A stretch of 64,000 bases of DNA, taken from assembly GCF_036345155.1 (NCBI RefSeq), contig NZ_CP107772.1:1984001-2048000 (forward strand). Direction: 5' to 3'. Positions 26,259-33,480 of this stretch are shown here, in pieces; within the stretch, counting starts at the first letter, position 1; every line of letters begins with the position of its first letter. The DNA is from Streptomyces sp. NBC_00582. Lineage in GTDB: Bacteria; Actinomycetota; Actinomycetes; Streptomycetales; Streptomycetaceae. A program made the position numbers and the translations under genes. The notes beneath the pieces are model-generated. The model made no database searches and was not told where the DNA came from. It saw only the letters and a program-made list of their open reading frames with translations.

Positions 26259-27095
26259 ATGATCGAGAGCGACACCACACGTCTGGCGGTCGGCTTTCTG
26301 GTCGGCCTGACCGACGAGGACACCGCGGCCCGCGTCCGGGCCCGCGTCCGCCTGCCCTCCGAGGAGCCCTCCCGACTGGCCCGGCGACGGATCAGACGGG
26401 CCTGGAACTGGGCCCCCCTCCCGTCGTCCGTCGCGCTGTGGGTGCTGGAGCAGGACGACCCGCGGCTGAACGCCCTGGTCTGGCCCCACCTGGCCGGCGA
26501 CACGGCACTGCGGCGGGCCGTCGTCCGCGGGCTGCCCTTCGGCGCCGGCCGAACGGCCCCCGTGCCGGTGGATCCCGCTCTGGCGGGCGAGGAACCCGAG
26601 ATCCCCGAGAGTTACGTCCGCCACGGCCTGGTCGGCGCCCTGCGCGCGGTGGACTCCCTGCGCCGGGGCCGCGCGGCCGGCTCGATGGTGCTGACCCCGG
26701 ACGACTGGACGACGGTGGCGGAGGCGGACGCCGAACGGCCGCTGCCCGGTTACACCCGCTGGGCGCTGTCCGTGCGCCCGGACTGTCCGCCCGCCCTGCG
26801 CGCCCGCTTCGGCTCCCACGCCAGGTTCACGCACCGGCTGCGGCAGGCCGGCGTGCTCGACGGCCCCGCCGCGTACGCGACCTCGCACCGCCCGGCCCTC
26901 CGCGTCCTCGAGGTCCTGGCCATGGGCCATCTGATGTTCCCGGCCCGCGTGCCCGAGGCCGAGCGGGCCCTGCGCCCGCTCGTCCGTGACCACCTCGGCG
27001 ACCGCGAGGAGGCCTGGGCCGTACTGACCCAGATCGCCGAGACCTTCCACGGGACGGCACCGGAACTGCTGACGACCGCGGGCGCCCTCGCCTGA
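26259..27095 (+). CDS. Conserved hypothetical protein
   Basis: This 278-aa, Arg/Ala/Leu-rich, mostly helical protein has no signal peptide or membrane segment. No family was recognised. A segment resembles helical-repeat proteins (SSVALWVLEQDDPRLNALVW, then LAGDTALRRAVV), which would fit armadillo/HEAT-like repeats. It lies between the desaturase and the HExxH locus and may belong to either. Confidence 0.7.
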   Translation: MIESDTTRLAVGFLVGLTDEDTAARVRARVRLPSEEPSRLARRRIRRAWNWAPLPSSVALWVLEQDDPRLNALVWPHLAGDTALRRAVVRGLPFGAGRTAPVPVDPALAGEEPEIPESYVRHGLVGALRAVDSLRRGRAAGSMVLTPDDWTTVAEADAERPLPGYTRWALSVRPDCPPALRARFGSHARFTHRLRQAGVLDGPAAYATSHRPALRVLEVLAMGHLMFPARVPEAERALRPLVRDHLGDREEAWAVLTQIAETFHGTAPELLTTAGALA

Positions 27096-27112
27096 ACGCG
27101 GCGAGCAGGGGG

Positions 27113-27185
27113 TGGGGCGGCTGGATTCGAACCAGCGTGTTCCGGTTCTGGAGACCGGGGCGACTGCCTCTGCGCTACGGCCCCA
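27113..27185 (-). tRNA. tRNA-like gene, CCA anticodon (Trp-type), irregular acceptor stem
   Basis: Read on the minus strand, the cloverleaf shows the D arm GCG-CAGAGGCAGT-CGC, an anticodon stem CCGGT/ACCGG with loop CTCCAGA (anticodon CCA, G37), and a T arm GCTGG-TTCGAAT-CCAGC. The acceptor pairs GGGG with CCCC but has one bulged C, so it may be degenerate. Its D arm is identical to that of the tRNA gene at 31167. It could be a redundant or orphan tRNA-Trp or a pseudo-tRNA. Confidence 0.65.
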
Positions 27186-27216
27186 CCCTTGCCGTAGAGC
27201 GTAAAGCCTTGGCCCG

Positions 27217-27239
27217 TTGTCAGTGCGGGCTGCTACCAA
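27217..27239 (+). promoter_or_regulatory. DNA-damage (RecA-NDp/PafBC-type) promoter
   Basis: TTGTCAGTG is followed after exactly 8 bp by TACCAA. The known LexA-independent damage promoter of actinobacteria is TTGTCRGTG-N8-TANNNT, so only the last base differs. Transcription would begin near 27246, which supports ATG 27278 as the start of the next gene. Confidence 0.65.
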
Positions 27240-27277
27240 TGGAGGTGCTGGGGGAGGCGTCGTACGGGGGTTCGGGC

Positions 27278-28508
27278 ATGGGGTACGGGGAGCGGGGCCG
27301 GCGTGTGCCGGTGGTCGACCCGGCCGATCGGCGGGCGTTGGAGGCGTACCGGCCGGCCGATCCCGCGGTCGTCGAGGAGGCGCGACGGCTGAAGGAGGCG
27401 GCGCTGCTGGACTTCGGGCTGACGGAGTCGGCGGTGGCGTCCTGGCTGTACACCAAGTGCCATCACCAGATCCCGACGACGGCGGTGGACACGGCGGCCG
27501 TGGTGGCCTCCGGCGACGGCACGTGTCTGCTGCTGTACAACCCCGACTTCTTCGTCCGACTGGGCCTGGACGGCGTCAAGTTCGTGCTGTTCCACGAGGC
27601 CCGGCATCTGGTGCACCGGCATCTGCTGGCGGAGCCCGAACTGCGCGAGGACCCGGTGTTCACCCTGGCCGCGGAGGTGGCCGTCAACCACGTGGCCCTG
27701 GTCCGGGTGGGCCACGGCCGACTGCCGCTGCTGGACGGCCGTCCCACGGGCGTCGACCCGCGGCAGATCCACGGCCTCTACGTCGAGGACCTGACGGCCC
27801 AGGGGCTGGAGCCGGTGGAGTACGCGACGTTCACGACAACGGACATGCGGGTGTACGGCGAGCTGAAGCGGATGCGCCACCCGCCGGTCGTCGAGCGCCG
27901 GCTCTGTGTGCACCTGACGGGCGGGGTCCCCGCCGACCAGGAGACCGTCGACGCGGTGACGTCCTCGGCGCTGCTCAACTCCCTGCTGGCGGCCCGCCGC
28001 GGCCACACCGGCGCGGAGGAGGAGCTGCTCGACCTGATGGGCCGCACCGAGGGCGACTCGGCGCGGGCGGCCCGGCTGTGGGGCACCCTCGGCGCGGGCG
28101 CGCTGCGCGGCGGGACCACGTATCAAGCTGCACCGGCGGGGGCTGCCGCTGGAGATGGCGACGGTCTACCTCCGGGACGGCGAGTACGCGCCCGTGGCGC
28201 TGACCGCGCTGATCGACCGCCTCCGGGGAAGCCCGGTCACCGGCCTCGGCGAACTCGCGCGGGACGCGGACGCCTGGGAGGCCCGGCTGCGCCGCGCCGC
28301 CGAGCACTCGGACGAGGGCGGCGACGACACCGACGTCGTCCACCAGATCCTCGCCAACGCGGAACTGTCCCAGCTGCGCAGACACCGCGCGGTGGTGGGC
28401 CGTCTGGTGTCCCATCTCCCGCCCAAGCTGCGGGCGACCTATCTGGTGGGCGCCTCGGAGAAGCAGCAGCGCTTCTGGGTGGAGGTGTTCACGGGGAAGG
28501 GACGGTGA
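27278..28508 (+). pseudogene. HExxH putative metallopeptidase (DUF2201-like), frameshifted
   Basis: The frame from ATG 27278 encodes a domain with DGTCLLLYNPDFFVRL and FHEARHLVHRH. The zinc motif HEARH is at residues 106-110, and a downstream AAEVAVNH may hold another ligand, as in DUF2201 metallopeptidases that partner MoxR ATPases. Near 28110 the coding sense moves to the +1 frame (IKLHRRGLPLEMATVYLRDG) and ends at 28508. One extra G in the GGCGGGACC stretch explains it. Restored, the protein is about 410 aa and lacks a vWA domain. This could be a true mutation or a sequencing error. Confidence 0.7.
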
Positions 28509-29700
28509 GGGGCGGGGGTGGTGGGGCCGTGCGGTGGACGCTCCGCACGGCGGCGACGTCCGGGGGCACGGACGGGGGCGGGACATGGGCGCTGAGGGCG
28601 GTCAGGCGGCGTTTGACGCTGGTCGCGATGGACTGGCCGAGGACGAAGCGGGTGGCCGTGGCCGCGCCGGGCGCGTGGTCGAGCAGACGGTGGGCCTCGC
28701 GGCTGCGCAGGCCCGTGTGGCGCAGGAACAGGTGGGCGAGGCGGTGCTCGCCGGCGGCCAGCGTCCGCCCGATGCTGTCGGCGGCCTCCAGGTCGAGCCG
28801 GTTGTCGGCGGCGCAGAGCACGGCGGCGGCGCGGACCCGGCCGAGGTCCAGCAGGGTGACCCCGGCGGCGGTGGCCGCTGCGACCAGCCCGGCGGCGCCC
28901 CGCGGTCCGATGCCGTTGCTGGCGACGGACAGCCGGGTGAGCCGCCCGTACGGCGCCCGGGACAGCGCGTCGGCGATCCGGAGGGCGCCCGCGTCGCCCA
29001 GCCGGGCGGCGGAGACGTAGAGCTCGTCGACGGCCCCGGCCGCGATCACGGCGGCGAGGGCCCGGGCGCCCGGTTCGCCCAGCGGGTTGCCGCCGACGAA
29101 CAGCCGCTCGATGCGCCGTCCGCTGTCCGCGGCGGCCAGCAGCGCGTCGGCGAGCTCTGCGGCGCCGGAGGGGTCCAGGCCGGTCTGGACGAGGTCGAGG
29201 GTGCGCAGGGTGCGCGCGGACTCGATGAGGGCTGCGGCCGCCCGGCCTCCCTCGGCGCCCAGCGGGTTGCGCTTGAGCCAGAGGCCGGTGACGACCTGCG
29301 GCGAGGCGCGCAGCTGGTCGGCGATCCGGCAGGCGCCGCCGGCGGTGATGCCGTTGCAGCCGAGGTAGAGCGTCTCGACCGGCGCGTCCGTGCCGGCCAC
29401 GGCGGCGGCGCCGTCGTCGCCGAGGGCGTCGGTGCCCAGCAGCAGATGCCGTACCGGCGACGGGCCGTCGGCCAACGCCTCGGCGATCAGCGCGGCTCCC
29501 CGCGCGCCCAGCCCCTGCTTGCACAGGTCCAGACGGCCGTCCGGCAGCGCGGTGCCGGCCGTGAAGTCCAGCCGCTCCCCCGCGGGACGCCCGGCGCGCA
29601 GCCAGTCGAGCAACGGCGCGAGATCGGCGAGGGGCCGCGGTACGACAGGGGGCACTCCTGCGAAGCCGGCCGACCCGGCCGGGCGGTTCTCCTCGTTCAC
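28489..29700 (-). CDS. Leucine-rich-repeat (RNase-inhibitor-type) protein
   Basis: This 403-aa protein is built of about eight LRR_RI units, for example TLYLGCNGITAGGACRIA, GLWLKRNPLGAEGGRAA, TLDLVQTGLDPSGAAELA and RLFVGGNPLGEPGARALA. Such horseshoes bind proteins or RNA. It has no signal peptide, so it is cytosolic. GTG 29700 overlaps the SDR stop by 4 bp (GTGA), implying translational coupling. Its 3' end overlaps the HExxH gene by 20 bp convergently. Confidence 0.8.
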   Translation of the reverse strand: MNEENRPAGSAGFAGVPPVVPRPLADLAPLLDWLRAGRPAGERLDFTAGTALPDGRLDLCKQGLGARGAALIAEALADGPSPVRHLLLGTDALGDDGAAAVAGTDAPVETLYLGCNGITAGGACRIADQLRASPQVVTGLWLKRNPLGAEGGRAAAALIESARTLRTLDLVQTGLDPSGAAELADALLAAADSGRRIERLFVGGNPLGEPGARALAAVIAAGAVDELYVSAARLGDAGALRIADALSRAPYGRLTRLSVASNGIGPRGAAGLVAAATAAGVTLLDLGRVRAAAVLCAADNRLDLEAADSIGRTLAAGEHRLAHLFLRHTGLRSREAHRLLDHAPGAATATRFVLGQSIATSVKRRLTALSAHVPPPSVPPDVAAVRSVHRTAPPPPPLTVPSP

Positions 29701-31058
29701 CACGGCGCCTCCCGGTAGTCCTTCAGGAACACCCCCGACACCGGGTCCCCGGCCTCGCCGCGCACGATCGGGTCGTAGACCCGTGCCGCGCCGTCGACGA
29801 TGTCGAGCGGGGTGCGGAAGCCGGCGCCCGCCATACGGGCCTTCTTCGGCGCCGGGTTCTCGTCGGTGATCCAGCCGGTGTCGACGGCGCACATGTGGAC
29901 GCCCCGTGCGGCGAGTTCGGCGGCGCTGGTGCGGGTGAGCATGTTGAGGGCGGCCTTGGCCATGTTGGTGTGCGGGTGCCCCGGCATCTTGTTGCGCACG
30001 GCGAACCGGCCCTCGACGGCGGTGACGTTGACGACGTACCGGCGCGGGTGCGGGGAGGCGAGCAGCAGCGGCAGCAGCCGGTCGCACAGCAGCGCGGGCG
30101 CGAGGGCGTTGACGAGCTGGGTCTCCAGGACCTCGGCCGGGTCGAGCGCGCCGAGCGTCGCCGACCAGGAGTTCTCCGGGGAGGGGTCGGGCAGCAGACC
30201 GGCCTCGTCGGCCTCGCGCAGGGCCGCGGGCAGCACGGCGGCCCCGCCCGGGAGCATGCGCATCGGCGCGAACCCGGGGGCCTGCCGCGCCCCTTCGGGC
30301 AGCGCGTCGACCTCGCCGGCCGCGAGGAGGGCGTACGACTCCGGTGGGCGGCGCACGGTCTGGGCCGCGTTGTTGACGAGGACGTCGAGGGGCCGGCCCT
30401 CGGCGCGCAGGTCCTCGCACAGGCCGAGCACCTGACGCGGGTCGCGCAGGTCGACGGCGAGGACGGTGAGCCGGTCGCGCCATGCGGCGCTGCCGGGCTC
30501 GGCGTGGAAGCGGCGCACGGTGTCGTGCGGGAACCGGGAGGTGACGAGGACCTCCGCGCCGTCCCGCAGCATCATCAGCGCGAGCTGGAAGCCGATCTTC
30601 ACACGTCCGCCGGTGAGCAGGACGCGGCGCCCGCGCAGATCGGTGCTCAGGGCGCGGCGGGCGGTGTTGTCGGCGGCGCAGCCGGGGCAGAGCCGGTGGT
30701 AGAAGGTGTCGACCTGTCGATACGGCGACTTGCAGACGTAGCAGGTGCGCGGCCGCACGAAGACGCCTCCGCGGCCGGTGTCCTGCCCGGTCAGGGGCGC
30801 GTCCTCGCGCCGCTCGGGGGCGCCGGTCGCGGTGGCGGCCATCACGGCGGCGTCGGCGGCCGACAGCTCGGCCCCGCGGGCCCTGCGCCTGCGCAGCCGT
30901 CCGTCGCGCGCGAAGGACGCGGCGACCTGTTCGGCGCGCAGCCGTACGGGATCGTCGACGGGCAGGGCGCGCAGCTTGCCCACGACCGTGTGGAAGGCGG
31001 CCAGTTCCGCCTCGGTGACCGGCGGGCCGACCGCCGTGACCGTGCTCTCCTCGCCCAT
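29697..31058 (-). CDS. SDR-fold protein with N-terminal zinc finger
   Basis: This 453-aa protein has a helical first 100 residues, then a treble-clef-like zinc finger (CYVCKSPYR, then FYHRLCPGC; Cys 106, 109, 124, 127) and a Rossmann SDR domain (RRVLLTGGRVKIGFQLAL). DVLVNNAAQ is conserved. The usual YxxxK reads TNMAK, and the active-site Ser region is NVTAVEG, so the catalytic Ser and Tyr appear absent and it may bind NAD(P) without dehydrogenase activity. It starts 30 bp after a tRNA-Asp gene on the same strand and is coupled to the LRR gene. Confidence 0.82.
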   Translation of the reverse strand: MGEESTVTAVGPPVTEAELAAFHTVVGKLRALPVDDPVRLRAEQVAASFARDGRLRRRRARGAELSAADAAVMAATATGAPERREDAPLTGQDTGRGGVFVRPRTCYVCKSPYRQVDTFYHRLCPGCAADNTARRALSTDLRGRRVLLTGGRVKIGFQLALMMLRDGAEVLVTSRFPHDTVRRFHAEPGSAAWRDRLTVLAVDLRDPRQVLGLCEDLRAEGRPLDVLVNNAAQTVRRPPESYALLAAGEVDALPEGARQAPGFAPMRMLPGGAAVLPAALREADEAGLLPDPSPENSWSATLGALDPAEVLETQLVNALAPALLCDRLLPLLLASPHPRRYVVNVTAVEGRFAVRNKMPGHPHTNMAKAALNMLTRTSAAELAARGVHMCAVDTGWITDENPAPKKARMAGAGFRTPLDIVDGAARVYDPIVRGEAGDPVSGVFLKDYREAPW

Positions 31059-31087
31059 CCGTCCCCGCCCCGGTGCTCGTCGTACCG

Positions 31088-31159
31088 CGGTCCCGACCGG
31101 ATTCGAACCGGCGTATCCACCTTGACAGGGTGGCGAGTCTGCCTCTGCTCTACGGGACC
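31088..31159 (-). tRNA. tRNA-Asp (GTC)
   Basis: The minus-strand cloverleaf has a perfect acceptor GGTCCCG/CGGGACC, D arm GAG-CAGAGGCAGA-CTC, anticodon stem CCACC/GGTGG with loop CTGTCAA (anticodon GTC), T arm GCCGG-TTCGAAT-CCGGT and discriminator G73, which suits aspartyl-tRNA synthetase. No CCA is encoded. It lies 7 bp after the next tRNA gene and 30 bp before the SDR gene. Confidence 0.85.
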
Positions 31160-31166
31160 GTTCGCG

Positions 31167-31238
31167 CCCGGACGACCGGATTCGAACCGGCGTATCCGGC
31201 TGGGCAAGCCGGCGCGACTGCCTCTGCGCTACGTCCGG
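31167..31238 (-). tRNA. tRNA-Gly-like (GCC), unusual C37 and C1-G72
   Basis: Acceptor CCGGACG/CGTCCGG, D arm GCG-CAGAGGCAGT-CGC, anticodon stem CCGGC/GCCGG, loop TTGCCCA (GCC with C37), T arm identical to the neighbouring tRNA-Asp. The fold is perfect, but a pyrimidine at position 37 and a C1-G72 pair are atypical of tRNA-Gly. A TAGGAT -10 at 31251-31256 would start transcription about 6 nt before the tRNA. Confidence 0.75.
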
Positions 31239-31325
31239 AGGCGCATCCGGATCCTAACCGCCCCCCCGCGACGCGGTCTTCCGGATTTTTCGAGGCGCCC
31301 TCACCGTCCGCCGGCCGGTGGCGGG

Positions 31326-31571
31326 TCAGCAGGACGTACGCCTGATCTGCAGGCGTTCCTTCTCGGACAGGCCGCCCCAGACGCCGAAGCGCTCGTCGTT
31401 GGCGAGGGCGTACTCGAGACAGGCCACGCGCATGTCGCACATGCCGCAGATGCGCTTGGCCTCGCGCACCGAGCTGCCGGGCTCGGGGAAGAAGAAGTCC
31501 GCCCCGGTCTGCGCGCACAGCGCCTCCCGCTGCCAGCCGAGGTCGGACGTGGGGATCGTGTCGGTATGCAT
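31326..31571 (-). CDS. WhiB-family iron-sulfur transcription factor
   Basis: This 81-aa protein has the four cluster cysteines (C19, C42, C45, C51; ICGMCDMRVACLEYA) and the GVWGG turn before a short basic tail (ERLQIRR). Such small Wbl proteins bind the sigma factor HrdB and respond to redox or antibiotic stress. ATG 31571 is preceded by AGGATCGT-type spacing rather than a strong ribosome-binding site. It reads towards the tRNA-SDR unit on the same strand, 88 bp away. Confidence 0.92.
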   Translation of the reverse strand: MHTDTIPTSDLGWQREALCAQTGADFFFPEPGSSVREAKRICGMCDMRVACLEYALANDERFGVWGGLSEKERLQIRRTSC

Positions 31572-31776
31572 GGCCAGGATCGTGCCGCGCGGCGAAAAAC
31601 GTTCGATCAACGCCGGATATACGCGGCGGGCGAGGGCCTCCGGCCGCCCTGATGATGACGCGCCGGGCGGTCTCGGCGCACGGCGGCGCGCGGAACACAC
31701 AGGAACACGGGGAACCGATGTGGTTACCGAAGGTATGGTCAGGGTCGTGCGGGCTGTCTCCGCACTCCGGCAGCGG

Positions 31777-31799
31777 TTGTCAGTGGGCGGTGCGAGACT
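31777..31799 (+). promoter_or_regulatory. DNA-damage (RecA-NDp/PafBC-type) promoter
   Basis: TTGTCAGTG followed after exactly 8 bp by GAGACT. The upstream element is perfect and the -10 keeps A at position 2 and T at position 6. It would start transcription about 35 nt before the glyoxalase-fold gene. Confidence 0.55.
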
Positions 31800-31839
31800 C
31801 GGCAGTGCAGGCAACGGGACCCTTGTGAGGAGGGCGGAG

Positions 31840-32637
31840 ATGCTCACCACCCGTTTCGTCGACGGCGCTCCGAACTGGATCGACCTCGGCACGCCCGACA
31901 TCGACGGCGCCACCTCCTTCTACGGCGCCCTGTTCGGCTGGCGGTTCGAGTCCGCGGGCCCCGACGCCGGCGGTTACGGCTTCTTCCGCTCGGAGGGCAG
32001 GACCGTGGCGGGCGGTATGCAGACCACGCCCGCGCAGGGGCCGCCGTCCTGGACGGTGTACTTCCAGTCGTCGGACGTGGACGCCACCGCGAAGGCCGCC
32101 GAACAGGCCCACGGCCGGGTGCTCTTCGCGCCGATGGACGTGATGGGGCAGGGCATGATGGCGATCGTCGCCGACTCGGCGGGGGTGCCGTTCGGTCTCT
32201 GGCAGCCGGGGCACAACAAGGGCGTGGACCTGGCGGGCGAGCCCGGCTCGCTGTGCTGGGTGGAGCTGTACACGCCGGACATCGCCGCGGCGGCCGCCTT
32301 CTATTACACGACGCTGGGTCTGGAGACCTCCGCGGTCCCCTTCCCCGGGGGCGTCTACACCTGCGTCAACCCCGCGGGGGCGGCCGAGGACGCCGTGTTC
32401 GGCGGGTTCGTCACGCTGGCCGACGACCCGACCGAGGCCCGGGACGGGGCGTACTGGCTGCCGTACTTCGAGGTCGCCGACGTGGACACGGTCGCCGCCG
32501 AGGCGGAGGCACGCGGCGGCGCGGTCCGGATACCCGCGGCGGACGTCGAGGGCGTCGGCCGCATGGCCCGGCTGGCCGACCCGTACGGGGCCCGCTTCGC
32601 GGTGATCAGAAGCGCGCCGCAGCAGAACCAGGGCTGA
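31840..32637 (+). CDS. VOC (glyoxalase/bleomycin-resistance) family protein, two domains
   Basis: This 265-aa protein has two tandem vicinal-oxygen-chelate modules (NWIDLGTPDIDGATSFYGAL, then CWVELYTPDIAAAAAFYYTT), each ending in a FGLWQPG- or GARFAVI-like strand. Similar streptomycete proteins are called hydroxylases or glyoxalases without proof. ATG 31840 has a GGAGGGCGGAG ribosome-binding site. A damage-type promoter upstream suggests a stress or detoxification role. Confidence 0.85.
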   Translation: MLTTRFVDGAPNWIDLGTPDIDGATSFYGALFGWRFESAGPDAGGYGFFRSEGRTVAGGMQTTPAQGPPSWTVYFQSSDVDATAKAAEQAHGRVLFAPMDVMGQGMMAIVADSAGVPFGLWQPGHNKGVDLAGEPGSLCWVELYTPDIAAAAAFYYTTLGLETSAVPFPGGVYTCVNPAGAAEDAVFGGFVTLADDPTEARDGAYWLPYFEVADVDTVAAEAEARGGAVRIPAADVEGVGRMARLADPYGARFAVIRSAPQQNQG

Positions 32638-32769
32638 GGGCCGGGCCCGCCCGGGACGGAGCGGAGGACGGCCCCCTGCCCGTCCCACGAAGCGGCGGTC
32701 AAAGGGCCGCGTCCCCCGGAAGGCCCAAGGACGCCACCGAGCCGCACCTCCGCGGCGACCTCGCGCGCC

Positions 32770-33480
32770 GCCGAAGCGCGGCGCAGGCCGCCCGGTCTCA
32801 GCCGAAGCCCAGCGCGGGCCGGGCGGCCCCAGGCCGAGGAGCGGCGCGAGCCCGGCGGTTAGGGCCGAGGCGCGGCGCACGCCGGGCGGTTCAAGGCCGA
32901 GGCGCGGCGCAAGCCCGGCGCGACCCCGCGCCGAAGCCCGGCGCAGCCCGGCGGTTTCAGGCCGAAGCGCGGCGCAGGTCTGGCGGCCTCAGGCTGAAGC
33001 CCGGCGCACGCCGGGCGGTTCATAGCCGAGGCGCAGCGCAAGCCCGGCGCGACCCCGCGCCGAAGCCCGGCGCAGCCCGGCGGTTTCAGGCCGGAGCGCG
33101 GCGCAGGTCTGGCGGCCTCAGGCTGAAGCGCGGCGCACGCCGGGCGGTTCATAGCCGAGGCGCGGCGCAAGCCCCGCGGCCTCACGCCGAGGCCCGGCGC
33201 AGCCCGGCGGTTTCAGGCCGAAGCCCGACGCAGATCTGGCGGCCTCAGCCTGAAGCCCGGCGCACGCCGGGCGGTTCAAGGCCGAGGCGCGGCGCAAGCC
33301 CCGCGGCCTCACGCCGAAGCGCGGCGCAGGCCCGGTGGCCTCACCAAAGCCCGGCGCACGCCCGCCGACCCCACGCCGAAGCGCGGCGTCCTCATGCCGA
33401 AGCCCGACGCACGCCGGGCTGTTTAAGGCCGAAACCCGACGCACGCCCGGTGGCCTCACGCCGAAGCGCGGCGTATCAGG
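32770..33480. repeat. Tandem array of about 23 hairpin-forming units of 30-34 bp
   Basis: Each unit opens with GCCGAAGC(C/G)CGGCGCA, whose GCCG and CGGC arms form a small stem, then a GC-rich 15-bp tail. Units 5-8 (from about 32898) recur as 9-12 and again, more diverged, as 13-16, a higher-order repeat of about 130 bp. The last unit (33460-33480) is the final codons of the LacI-family gene. Translated frames are Ala/Arg-rich and unlike proteins, so I treat it as non-coding. The spacing is too short and irregular for CRISPR. Confidence 0.85.

Noticed and set aside
27239..27277. Upstream ATG (27239) as start of the HExxH protein
   Set aside because: It lies within the -10 region of the damage-type promoter, so it would not be on the mRNA.
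28120..29020. Continuation of the HExxH frame to 29020
   Set aside because: After 28120 this frame is low-complexity Gly/Arg/Pro sequence antisense to the LRR gene; the true coding frame shifts by one.
31088..31238. tRNA pair as the integration site of the AICE
   Set aside because: The element begins 4.4 kb away and no tRNA fragment was found at its right end; the TCGGGGCAT repeat fits better.
32770..33480. CRISPR array
   Set aside because: Units are contiguous 30-34 bp with no unique spacers, and no cas genes are near.
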